Assembly: GCF_016107555.1 (NCBI RefSeq)
Contig: NZ_JABASU010000003.1
Span: 1 to 64,000, forward strand
Direction of reading: 5' to 3'
Source: Psychrobacter celer
GTDB lineage: Bacteria; Pseudomonadota; Gammaproteobacteria; Pseudomonadales; Moraxellaceae
Length of the DNA stretch: 64,000 bases
Part shown: positions 18,121-25,832 of the stretch, one piece after another
How positions within the stretch are numbered: position 1 is the first letter of the stretch
Layout: each line of letters begins with the position of its first letter
Translations under genes and position numbers: made by a program
Notes under the pieces: generated by a model
Databases searched by the model: none
Seen by the model: only the letters and a program-made list of their open reading frames with translations
What the model was told of the DNA's origin: nothing

Positions 18121-19242
18121 ATGTGCAAAAGACTACGCAACCAGTATGTCGTTTGGCGCACCGCTTTGTGGACTCGTATCAAGTCGCTCATCGATGGCGA
18201 GCTGGATCATCTGCTTAAGGTCAATCGCAGCAAAAGACCGTGGCACACGCCCATTATCGCCGCGCTTGCTATTAGTTTTCCGGTGTTTGTCGGGGCATAT
18301 TTTGATGCGCTGCCTTCAGGTATTAAGGCGTCGCTGGGGGCGATGATTATCTTAAACCTACCGCTGGTGGGTAGTTTGCCGTATCGGTTGGTGACGGTCA
18401 TGGCATGGGGGTTTGCGATGGCGATGAGCTTTGCTTTGGGGCTGATAGCTCAGCAGTTGCCATGGCTTAGGTTGCCGGTGTTTGTGCTGATGGCCTTTGG
18501 GGTCGTGCTGCTGGGGCGTTACTATCGTCAGCCGCCACCTGCAGGGTTGTTTGTGATGATGGCAGGCGCGATAGCACTGTTTATGCCGACACCACTGGCG
18601 CAGGTGCCAGCGGCGATGGGGCTAGTGGTTTTGGGCAGCGGGGCGTCGATGTTATTGGCGGCGCTGTATACGCTGTTTTTGTTGATGACGCGTACGGTCG
18701 CGCCTGCGCCTGTCTATCATTATGAAGCAGATACGATCGGTGATAGTGCGATTGTGGCGGGCTTTGTCAGCTTAACCTTAGCGCTCGCCATGTTTTTTGA
18801 GATGCCCTATCCTTACTGGGCGGCGATGAGCTGTTTTATCATCATTCAGGGCATGCAGCTACGCACGATGTGGATCAAGCAGCTACACCGACTACTCGGC
18901 ACTATCGCTGGCATGGCGGTCGCCGGCTGGATGCTGTCGTGGGGGCTGTCGCAGTGGGGCGTGGCCGCCTCGATACTCGCGATGATGCTGTTGATCGAGT
19001 CATTGGTCGATCGGCATTATGGTCTGGCCGTGATCTTTATCACGCCGCTGACTATCTTTATCGCTGAGTACGGCAGTGCCTCGATGGTGGCACCGATAGC
19101 AGAGGAAGTCATGCGTGCGCGGATGCTTGATACGGCGCTCGGCTGTGTGGTCGGCCTAGGTGGCGGGCTGGCCATGCATTCGATGCGCCTACGTCGCCCA
19201 TTAAGGCGTATAGAAAACTGGCTGCTGGCGCGTGTTGGTTAA
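18121..19242 (+). CDS. FUSC-family integral membrane protein
   Basis: 373 residues with about ten hydrophobic segments in two clusters of four to six (roughly residues 40-180 and 205-350). The halves include GIKASLGAMIILNLPLVG and the conserved second-half segment PYWAAMSCFIIIQGMQLRTMW followed by RLLGTIAGM, typical of the aromatic acid exporter/fusaric-acid-resistance (FUSC) superfamily. It is shorter than classic AaeB or YccS and lacks their large cytoplasmic domain. It could export aromatic acids or similar small molecules; no MFP or outer-membrane partner gene is adjacent. It ends 18 bases from the convergent aroE. Confidence 0.72.
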   Translation: MCKRLRNQYVVWRTALWTRIKSLIDGELDHLLKVNRSKRPWHTPIIAALAISFPVFVGAYFDALPSGIKASLGAMIILNLPLVGSLPYRLVTVMAWGFAMAMSFALGLIAQQLPWLRLPVFVLMAFGVVLLGRYYRQPPPAGLFVMMAGAIALFMPTPLAQVPAAMGLVVLGSGASMLLAALYTLFLLMTRTVAPAPVYHYEADTIGDSAIVAGFVSLTLALAMFFEMPYPYWAAMSCFIIIQGMQLRTMWIKQLHRLLGTIAGMAVAGWMLSWGLSQWGVAASILAMMLLIESLVDRHYGLAVIFITPLTIFIAEYGSASMVAPIAEEVMRARMLDTALGCVVGLGGGLAMHSMRLRRPLRRIENWLLARVG

Positions 19243-19260
19243 GCGCTATTTATCACAGTA

Positions 19261-20136
19261 TTATTTATCATTTAACGCCTTATCATGTAACGCCGCAGTC
19301 GCTATGGCGACATCTACCTTTTGCGTCGTCCAGCGCTCAAAGCTCAGGGCTGCTTGGCCGATGAGCATGCCGTAACCGTCCGATGTCTGTGCGCCGTGAG
19401 TGGCAAAGTGCTGCAAAAACGGCAGCGTGCGTCCGTACATCATGTCATAGGCATAATGAGCCGTTAGCGTATCTGCCAGTGGCAACGTCTCACCAGATAG
19501 CCCAATAGAGGTGGCATTGATAATAATGTCAAAGGCTTCTGTCAGCTCGCTTGTCGCGCAGGTCGAGATAGCATGTGCGTCAATCACGTCGCTTGCAGCG
19601 CTTAACTCACAAGCCAACTCCTCCGCCTTGCTCACTGTGCGATTGGCAATGCTCAAATCACCGATACCTGCCTGAATCAGTGGCAAAATCACCCCGCGAG
19701 CTGCGCCGCCAGCGCCGATCAGTGCCACGCGCGCGCCTGCAAGTGGCCAGCCCAAGCTCAGTATATGATTGACCAAACCTTGACCGTCTGTGTTATCGCC
19801 ATAAATGGCCTCAGAGACGGAAGCACCGTTTTTTAACAATGCTGTATTTAACCATAAAGTATTGACCGCGCCTGCTACCTTGGCATGTTCAGACAAGCCG
19901 CCACGCGCCGCGCAGCATGCATAGGCGACTTGTTTAAACGGCACGGTGACATTGGCACCCACGCCGCCGCCATGAAAAAACGCTTCGAGTAGCGCAGTAA
20001 AGCTGGTGGCATCATCAGGACAGTATTGACGCTGATAGCTGATATCTATCCCCGTCTGAGCGGCAAACTGGGCATGAATCTCAGGAGATTTACTGTGGGC
20101 AATGGGATTGCCGATGACGATAAAGTGTTGGGTCAT
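19261..20136 (-). CDS. aroE: Shikimate dehydrogenase
   Basis: 291 residues. Substrate motif GNPIAHSKSPEIH (about 8-20), the catalytic-Lys region GANVTVPFKQ (about 60-69), NTDGQG (about 95-105) and the NADP Rossmann glycine motif IGAGGAARGV (about 130-140). It reduces 3-dehydroshikimate to shikimate with NADPH in aromatic amino acid synthesis. The ATG at 20136 fits the conserved N-terminus; a longer frame reaches 20196 but adds non-family residues. The C-terminal GYGMLIGQAALSFERWT is canonical. Convergent with the FUSC-like gene. Confidence 0.94.
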   Translation of the reverse strand: MTQHFIVIGNPIAHSKSPEIHAQFAAQTGIDISYQRQYCPDDATSFTALLEAFFHGGGVGANVTVPFKQVAYACCAARGGLSEHAKVAGAVNTLWLNTALLKNGASVSEAIYGDNTDGQGLVNHILSLGWPLAGARVALIGAGGAARGVILPLIQAGIGDLSIANRTVSKAEELACELSAASDVIDAHAISTCATSELTEAFDIIINATSIGLSGETLPLADTLTAHYAYDMMYGRTLPFLQHFATHGAQTSDGYGMLIGQAALSFERWTTQKVDVAIATAALHDKALNDK

Positions 20137-20733
20137 AGAGAGTCCGCGAATAAACAATGAGCAAAAGGTAATCGATAAATCTCTGCTAGAGACCAATCAT
20201 CATAAGGGATAACGCGGGTGTTGACAAACCCTACGCTTGAGCAGATGGATATAAGTCATGGCTATGCGGAAGCGGGAGTACGCTATGCGTTTTTTTGACA
20301 ACTTTTTGACAACGGTTTTGCTGAAAAAGGCTTTGCTGGGTTAGGTCTTTAACAAATCTGTACTTTCTGGGAGGGGGATGCGTAACGTAAAGGGTAGTCA
20401 AGTGTTATGCAGTTGGGTAAACTAACAAGCTTATGAGGCGCGTATGAGCTATATAGCCGATGCACTCTAAAAAGCGCATAGCGCTACTGGTATAAATTTT
20501 ACTTGCGTGCTCCGTTCCTAGAGGCTGCGCAAAATTCATCCCAGTAGCGCGTTTAAATTTATACAACAGTTTTATGTTCAACACGCCCTATATAGAGTAG
20601 AGCATCACTATTTTATAAAGTACAAATGAATAAAGTATAAGCTGTTACCCAATCATTCATCGTTATCAGCGGCATCGCTGCCAGCTCGTTAATACTACGT
20701 TGAGACCCATCTAAAAGTGTGAGTAAATTGCCC
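20137..20733. other. Divergent intergenic region
   Basis: 597 bases between aroE and a lipoprotein gene. It holds the 141-base element at 20452-20592; nothing else was recognised. Confidence 0.6.
20452..20592. mobile_element. Palindromic MITE-like element, long form (core orientation B)
   Basis: Left end tatagccgatgcactctaaa; right end the reverse complement of tatagggcgtgttgaacata. The internal inverted repeat gcgctactgg (20481-20490)/ccagtagcgc (20541-20550) encloses a 50-base core, tataaattttacttg then gaggctgcgcaa, which is the reverse complement of the core in the copy at 8195 while the outer flanks keep the same orientation. Confidence 0.65.
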
Positions 20734-21405
20734 ATGTGGAATAATAACCTACAGACCCTTCTAGTCGGTACAATAATGGCGACGGCTCTGTCATTGAGCG
20801 GCTGTGATAGCAACAAAAACGATCCTGAAACCTCAGATGCGGCCAGCGATAGCAGTGCGCAGGCCGTCACTGAACCGCAAGTCCAAGACAATGCGGCCTC
20901 AGACTCAGACCTCGACGGCGCGGTGGCTGAGCAGGGCACGCCTGTCAAATACGATGTCTCGGCATGGAGTAATGAAAAGGTAGAGCCCCTAAAGGTCACC
21001 GAGCTGGACGGCATCAAAACCACATTTGGCAAGGTGCTCAGTACAGACGAAAACAGTCTCGACTATGCCAGCAATCCAGCATCCAAATATCGTTTTATGA
21101 AGACCGACGCGCCGTATCTAGATATTATCGACTCCGAAAAATATCTTGAGCTTGGCTGGTACTATGCCAACCCCACCGACTCAGATACAGAAAAAGAGCA
21201 CAGTCAAAACCATGCCAAAAAAGCCTACAAGCTGGCACGGCAACTGATGGGCGACGATGGTGGTAAAGTCATCGCCGATATGCTGGCGGGTCAAGTCGTC
21301 AAAAACAAAGTCATCGGTGGTCAAAAAGTCGAGCTGGCCAAGTGTGAGTTTTATAGCTGTATGCTGATCATCAATAAATCAGCCGCCCAAACAAATGACG
21401 GCTAA
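20734..21405 (+). CDS. Lipoprotein of unknown function
   Basis: 223 residues beginning MWNNNLQTLLVGTIMATALS with lipobox LSGC and acylated Cys24. An acidic Asp/Ser/Ala-rich linker (about 25-70) leads to a folded part (about 75-220) with a closely spaced Cys pair (CEFYSC) near the C-terminus that may form a disulfide. I recognise no family. An in-frame GTG at 20719 would add five residues. It ends 8 bases before pabC and is probably in the same transcript, though functional linkage to folate synthesis is not implied. Confidence 0.75.
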   Translation: MWNNNLQTLLVGTIMATALSLSGCDSNKNDPETSDAASDSSAQAVTEPQVQDNAASDSDLDGAVAEQGTPVKYDVSAWSNEKVEPLKVTELDGIKTTFGKVLSTDENSLDYASNPASKYRFMKTDAPYLDIIDSEKYLELGWYYANPTDSDTEKEHSQNHAKKAYKLARQLMGDDGGKVIADMLAGQVVKNKVIGGQKVELAKCEFYSCMLIINKSAAQTNDG

Positions 21406-21413
21406 GCGATTCA

Positions 21414-22454
21414 ATGCTGCCATCTAATATAGCACTACCGCCTGCTAACGCCGCTTCCCTACCGAGCAATGCTTGGCACTGCCTACAATTGGCCGGCCAG
21501 CACCTAGAGGCGCTAGACTCAGATGCTGCAAAACAACCATCAGCGGCATCTGCAGTCGCCTTAGACAATCGCGGACTGGCATACGCTGATGGTTTTTTTA
21601 CCACCATGGGCGTCGTCGATGGGCAGATACTGTGGCAGCAGCAGCATCGACAGCGACTGCTTAGCCATGCAAAAGCGCTGCAGCTGGATATAGACTGCCC
21701 GGCACTCATGAGCCGCCTGTCCGTCTATGGCAAGCAGCTGCAACAAGGCATGCTAAAGCTAATCGTCACGCGTAGTACGCAGGCGGTACGCGGCTATGGC
21801 TATGCGCCTGATGCAGCTGGTCGCACCTGTGATGTCTGGCTAAAAATGGCCGCTATGCCTGTCAAGACAGCAGAGCAAATCACGCTACCTGATGGACGCA
21901 GAATGCCTAGGCAGCCTAATTGCGCCGCCGTTTGTCTATCGGCGAAGATTGCTAGCCTACCGCCGCCATTGGCTGGACTCAAAAGCCTCAATCGCTTGGA
22001 TAATGTCCTCGCAAGCGGTGAGCTGCAACGGTATAAGACGCAGTGGCTAAATGCTCAGCCGGTGCCAAACCCTCCACAGCCAGAGATCGCCGAGGGTCTG
22101 TTACGCGATATGAGCGGACACTGGGTGGAGGGCACGATGAGCAATGTGTTTTATCAACTAGCAGAGTCGCCGCTACCTGTGTCAACCAGCAGCGATAACG
22201 ACCAGACTCAGGCCAATTATCTGACCACTGGCCAATGGTATACGCCGTCGATGGCGCAGTCGGGTGTCGCTGGGGTCATGCGACAAGTAATCATCGATGC
22301 GCTTGCGAATACAGAACGACCAGTAGTCATGCGTTCATTACATGATAAGGATTTGCCACGGTTAACGCGGTTATTCTTTTGTAATGCGCTGCGCGGGGTG
22401 ATGCCGATGAGTTCACTTACTTTGCTATCGGGTGAAGTGGTTGAGTTGAATTAG
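21414..22454 (+). CDS. pabC: Aminodeoxychorismate lyase
   Basis: 346 residues, longer than the usual 270 because of a 50-residue N-terminal lead and short insertions. Fold-type IV PLP enzyme: DNRGLAYADGFFTTM (about 50-64), the PLP-Lys region LKSLNRLDNVLAS (about 190-202) and the late WVEGTMSNVF (about 238-247). It releases pyruvate from 4-amino-4-deoxychorismate to give 4-aminobenzoate for folate. In E. coli pabC is followed directly by mltG (yceG), tmk and holB; here the same order is interrupted by two opposite-strand genes. Its stop lies 4 bases from the stop of the dpnD-like gene. Confidence 0.85.
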   Translation: MLPSNIALPPANAASLPSNAWHCLQLAGQHLEALDSDAAKQPSAASAVALDNRGLAYADGFFTTMGVVDGQILWQQQHRQRLLSHAKALQLDIDCPALMSRLSVYGKQLQQGMLKLIVTRSTQAVRGYGYAPDAAGRTCDVWLKMAAMPVKTAEQITLPDGRRMPRQPNCAAVCLSAKIASLPPPLAGLKSLNRLDNVLASGELQRYKTQWLNAQPVPNPPQPEIAEGLLRDMSGHWVEGTMSNVFYQLAESPLPVSTSSDNDQTQANYLTTGQWYTPSMAQSGVAGVMRQVIIDALANTERPVVMRSLHDKDLPRLTRLFFCNALRGVMPMSSLTLLSGEVVELN

Positions 22455-22458
22455 TCGC

Positions 22459-22650
22459 TTACTTCACATCAAAAATATTAAATTTGGTATCAACTAAATC
22501 ATCATAATTTAACTCAATATCTTCATGCCTATATTTCTCTTGCGCTTGTATAATCGCTGAAGAATCGTCTTCAGCTTTTATTTCTATAATAGCGCTCATC
22601 GTTTCAACTATTTCTATCTGATAAGTTTTTAAGCCTGTGTCACTTTTCAT
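22459..22650 (-). CDS. DpnD/PcfM-like protein
   Basis: 63 residues if started at ATG 22650 (another ATG lies at 22656). The pattern is KTYQIEIVETMSAIIEIKAE, then D-S-S-A-I-I-Q-A-Q-E-K-Y, then NYDDLVDTKFNIFDV. This resembles the short DpnD/PcfM family, whose members begin with a lysine-tyrosine-x-I-E-I-V-E strand and end in an acidic strand. In pneumococcus dpnD sits next to dpnC in the DpnI cassette; its function is not known. Here too it follows the DpnI-like gene, 90 bases downstream on the same strand. The genomic pairing strengthens both calls. Recognition is from memory of the family, not a search. Confidence 0.72.
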   Translation of the reverse strand: MKSDTGLKTYQIEIVETMSAIIEIKAEDDSSAIIQAQEKYRHEDIELNYDDLVDTKFNIFDVK

Positions 22651-22740
22651 AATCATTATCTCTGTTGCTAGGGTTGCTGCTGCTGATCCTAGCAAAAAGA
22701 CTTTAGAGAAGTGATCGTCTTTTAAACAACTATAGTAAGC

Positions 22741-23505
22741 TTAGCTTAATTTTCGATACTGACCACGGCCCACAAACTCAATAATGGCTTTATCTCGTAG
22801 CACTTGTAGCTGCTGGCGAATTTTATCTTTCACATGGTTGTTATCAGGGTATTTACGTTGTAATTTATCAGCAAATGCATAAACCTGTTGCAGGCTAAAT
22901 TTATCACCCAATCTATCAATACACTGCCAAACATCTAGCGTCCAACCTCGTGACGTGATGGATTGCTTACGTAAAAATAACGTCTTTTGAAACTGCTGCA
23001 TGACACTGTCGCGCGGTATCACTTGCTGGTCTTTGACCAAAAACACCTTTCCAGTTTCTGGTACTCGGCGCAGGTCAATATTGCAGCCGACCCAACCTGC
23101 ACGTCTGGCAGAGGCTGCCAATGGTTTGCGTTTGATAATAATATCGGGCTTAAAAAACTGCTTGGGAATAATCAGAAAATTATTAACGCGATACTCTTGG
23201 GAGTAGGTCAAAAAGAAGAAGCTTGGATTGTCGTCGCTATTAATACGCGCAAGCATAGTCTCATAAGCGCCATCATTGATAATATTGCTTAATTTTGATT
23301 GTTTGCTTTTTAGCTCATATTGCTCGGCACAAGCTGCACAATAAAAATCAGCCACAGGTTTATTATTGCCAAACTCAGCTAATGGTTGAATGCCGCAGTT
23401 GGGACAGTAACCGTTGTCTTTTACCCATGCTTCACTAAGCACACGAATAATCTGTGGTTTGGAGTTGTAATTTTTGGCCAGACTTTGATTAAAATATAAG
23501 TTCAT
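22741..23505 (-). CDS. dpnC: DpnI-type restriction endonuclease (cuts methylated GATC)
   Basis: 254 residues, the same length as pneumococcal DpnI, and strongly alike along the whole protein. The PD-(D/E)XK site is in register with DpnI: D53 (PVADFYC), E64 and K66 (YELKSK). Four cysteines C34/C37 (CPNC) and C56/C59 (CAAC) form the zinc site. FFFLTYSQEY, RKPLAASARRAGWVGCNIDL and FLRKQSITSRGWTLD are conserved core segments, and a C-terminal winged helix (about 183-254) ends in the near-invariant KIRQQLQVLRDK and RGQYRKL. By family knowledge it cleaves Gm6ATC, so the host should lack Dam-type GATC methylation. It lies on the minus strand between pabC and mltG. No Dam methylase gene is in the window. 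Confidence 0.95.
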   Translation of the reverse strand: MNLYFNQSLAKNYNSKPQIIRVLSEAWVKDNGYCPNCGIQPLAEFGNNKPVADFYCAACAEQYELKSKQSKLSNIINDGAYETMLARINSDDNPSFFFLTYSQEYRVNNFLIIPKQFFKPDIIIKRKPLAASARRAGWVGCNIDLRRVPETGKVFLVKDQQVIPRDSVMQQFQKTLFLRKQSITSRGWTLDVWQCIDRLGDKFSLQQVYAFADKLQRKYPDNNHVKDKIRQQLQVLRDKAIIEFVGRGQYRKLS

Positions 23506-23631
23506 GATGCGTTTTTGTGCCCAGTAAGTAGATGTAAGCGCTGCAACAAAAGTAACAAGCTAAACAAATCCCATTGAAAATCACACGGTTCAGTGCTAAA
23601 TTCTAGCAAACTTCTGCCCCCGCGAGTTGTC

Positions 23632-24939
23632 ATGAGCACACCAACCCCTGAGTCGCCGCCCGAACGTCCCAATGATACACCAGAAAACCAGCAAGACAAT
23701 GCCGCATTGTCCAATGCTAAAAAGCCGCGTACGGATGACACGCCTGTAGAGCCGTCAGCCACCAACGTAGCAGACGCGCCTGCGACAGATGTATCGCTCA
23801 TCAGCGGCGAGGGCAAACCGCGCACTTACAAAGTGGACAATCCGTCGTTTTTTATGCAGCGGGGCTATCAGGTGTTACTGGTGCTGGGGCTGATCGCCGC
23901 GTTTTTTTTGGTGATGGTTTATCAGACGCTGTTTGGCCGTATCGAGCAGCCAGCGCAGATGGTGACGATTGAGCAGGGTCAGACTTACTATGGGCTATTG
24001 CCACAGTGGCAACAGCAGATTCCGCTGTTTTCTGCCAGTGTGGCCAAGCTCTATATCAAGTCGCAAGTCGATGCGCCGCTGCACGCTGGTATCTATCAGC
24101 TGCCTGAAAATCCAACCATCGCCGAGGCACTACAGATACTAGAGCAAGGCGCAAAAGCTGCCATGGTCAAGATACAGATCATCGAAGGCAAGACTGCAAG
24201 CGACCTTTATCAGACTTTACGTGACAACCCAGGCATCAAAAAAGAAGTGTTGCAAGACAATGACGACAACACCCGTCCCGCGAGTAATGCCAGCATCGCT
24301 CAGGGGCTCGACTTGGTCGGTATCTTGCCAGAGGCGGTAATCAGTAGTAACGATCCCATCGTCAATCACAACCTTGAGGGCTGGTTTGCGCCAGACACTT
24401 ACTATTATGGTGAAGGCTCAACCGATAAGCAGGTACTAACGGATCTGTATAAGCGTCAGCAGCAAGCATTGTTTGATGCTTGGGAAAGCCGTGCGCCCAA
24501 CCTGCCGTATCAGACGCCTTATCAGGCACTGGTCATGGCTTCTATTATCGAAAAAGAAACCAGCATCGCTGATGAGCGTCCGTTGGTATCGGCAGTGTTT
24601 AAAAACCGTTTGGATAAGGGCATGCGCCTGCAAACAGACCCAACCATCATCTATGGTATGGGCAGCCGTTATGATGGTAATATTCGCCGTAAAGACATCG
24701 ATGAAAAAACGTCATATAACACCTATCAAATCGATGGGTTGCCGCCAACGCCCATCGCCCTGCCGTCAGCCGCTTCTATCGAGGCGACCTTGCATCCAGC
24801 AGATAGCGAGGCGCTATATTTTGTGGCAACCGGTGATGGCGGGCACAAATTTACCAATAGCTTGGCTGAGCACAATCAAGCGGTAAGAGATTACCTAAGC
24901 GTCATGCGCGAAAAGAAAGCACAAACACCGCCGCAGTAA
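23632..24939 (+). CDS. mltG: Endolytic transglycosylase
   Basis: 435 residues. A cytoplasmic Pro/Asp/Ala-rich N-terminus (about 1-70) is followed by one transmembrane helix (about 75-100, VLLVLGLIAAFFLVMVYQTL), a LysM-like region, and the YceG domain with the catalytic-Glu segment MASIIEKETSIADERPLVSA (about 298-317) and the conserved RLQTDPTIIYGMG. It cleaves nascent glycan strands in the periplasm to end their elongation. The ATG at 23632 has no convincing ribosome site. The dpn insert sits immediately upstream and may have replaced the original leader, since in other gammaproteobacteria mltG follows pabC directly. Confidence 0.92.
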   Translation: MSTPTPESPPERPNDTPENQQDNAALSNAKKPRTDDTPVEPSATNVADAPATDVSLISGEGKPRTYKVDNPSFFMQRGYQVLLVLGLIAAFFLVMVYQTLFGRIEQPAQMVTIEQGQTYYGLLPQWQQQIPLFSASVAKLYIKSQVDAPLHAGIYQLPENPTIAEALQILEQGAKAAMVKIQIIEGKTASDLYQTLRDNPGIKKEVLQDNDDNTRPASNASIAQGLDLVGILPEAVISSNDPIVNHNLEGWFAPDTYYYGEGSTDKQVLTDLYKRQQQALFDAWESRAPNLPYQTPYQALVMASIIEKETSIADERPLVSAVFKNRLDKGMRLQTDPTIIYGMGSRYDGNIRRKDIDEKTSYNTYQIDGLPPTPIALPSAASIEATLHPADSEALYFVATGDGGHKFTNSLAEHNQAVRDYLSVMREKKAQTPPQ

Positions 24940-25048
24940 TACCCGTTAGCGATAATTTCCGTTACGTGATGGTCTTTTTGAAACCATACACCTATTTATC
25001 GAGCGCTATGTCACCTCATAGCGCTTAATCATGACACAAGGTCATCTC

Positions 25049-25747
25049 ATGTCTGTATCTATACCTGCCAATGCCGACACCAATCTGGTGCAAGTCGCTA
25101 CTGATAATCAGATAATACAAGGTCGCTTTATCAGTTTTGAAGGCACTGAGGGCGTGGGTAAAACCACAGCGATCGAGCAGCTATGCACACGTTTAGATAG
25201 CCGTGGTATCGACTATCTGCGTACCCGCGAGCCTGGTGGCAGCCCATTTGCTGAGCATCTGCGCCAGATACTCCTAGACCCTGCGACCGACATAAATGAC
25301 GATACTGAGCTACTGTTGATGTTTGCTGCGCGCTGCGATCATATGCAGCAAGTGATTTTGCCCGCGCTACAAGCTGGCAGGTGGGTGATATGTGATCGTT
25401 TTACTGACTCAACCGTGGCTTATCAAGGATTTGGCCGCGCCCATGGTGATGAGGCAGTGCGCGCAAAGATTGATATGTTGATTGCTCAGTTTGTACCGCA
25501 GTTGCCTGAGCTGACGTTGTGGTTAGATTTACCAGTCGCTGAGGGGATGCGGCGTGCTGGCAAGCGCAGCGCCGCCGATCGCTTTGAGCAGCAAGCGGAT
25601 GCGTTTTTTGCGCGGGTGTATGAGGGGTTTGACACGCTTGCGCGCCAGTATCCTGAGCGCATACAGCGGATTGAGGCGTCGGGCAGCGCCGAGGAGGTTG
25701 GTGCACGCATCTGGCAGGCGGTACAAAAAAGGCTGGAGCTAATATAA
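25049..25747 (+). CDS. tmk: Thymidylate kinase
   Basis: 232 residues from the ATG at 25049, chosen because AAGG lies nine bases before it; an in-frame ATG at 25031 has no ribosome site. P-loop FEGTEGVGKTTAIEQL (about 29-44), DR(E/x)PGG-type TREPGGSPFAEHLRQILLD and the lid/DRF segment VICDRFTDSTVAYQGFG. It phosphorylates dTMP to dTDP with ATP. Third member of the pabC-mltG-tmk order; holB, which often follows, is absent here and a convergent antiporter gene takes its place. Confidence 0.95.
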   Translation: MSVSIPANADTNLVQVATDNQIIQGRFISFEGTEGVGKTTAIEQLCTRLDSRGIDYLRTREPGGSPFAEHLRQILLDPATDINDDTELLLMFAARCDHMQQVILPALQAGRWVICDRFTDSTVAYQGFGRAHGDEAVRAKIDMLIAQFVPQLPELTLWLDLPVAEGMRRAGKRSAADRFEQQADAFFARVYEGFDTLARQYPERIQRIEASGSAEEVGARIWQAVQKRLELI

Positions 25748-25761
25748 AAACGGCGTCGTAG

Positions 25762-25793
25762 AAAAAACCCCCAACGTTGGTTGGGGGTTTTTC
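25762..25793. terminator. Bidirectional terminator tmk/antiporter
   Basis: Stem aaaaacccccaac/gttgggggttttt between convergent genes. Confidence 0.92.
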
Positions 25794-25832
25794 TATGGTT
25801 GCTTGTCTGGTGATGCGTCAGTTATGGCTCAG

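Noticed and set aside
20613-21032. 139-codon minus-strand open frame opposite the lipoprotein gene
   Set aside because: Antisense to a lipoprotein with a good signal peptide; no supporting features.
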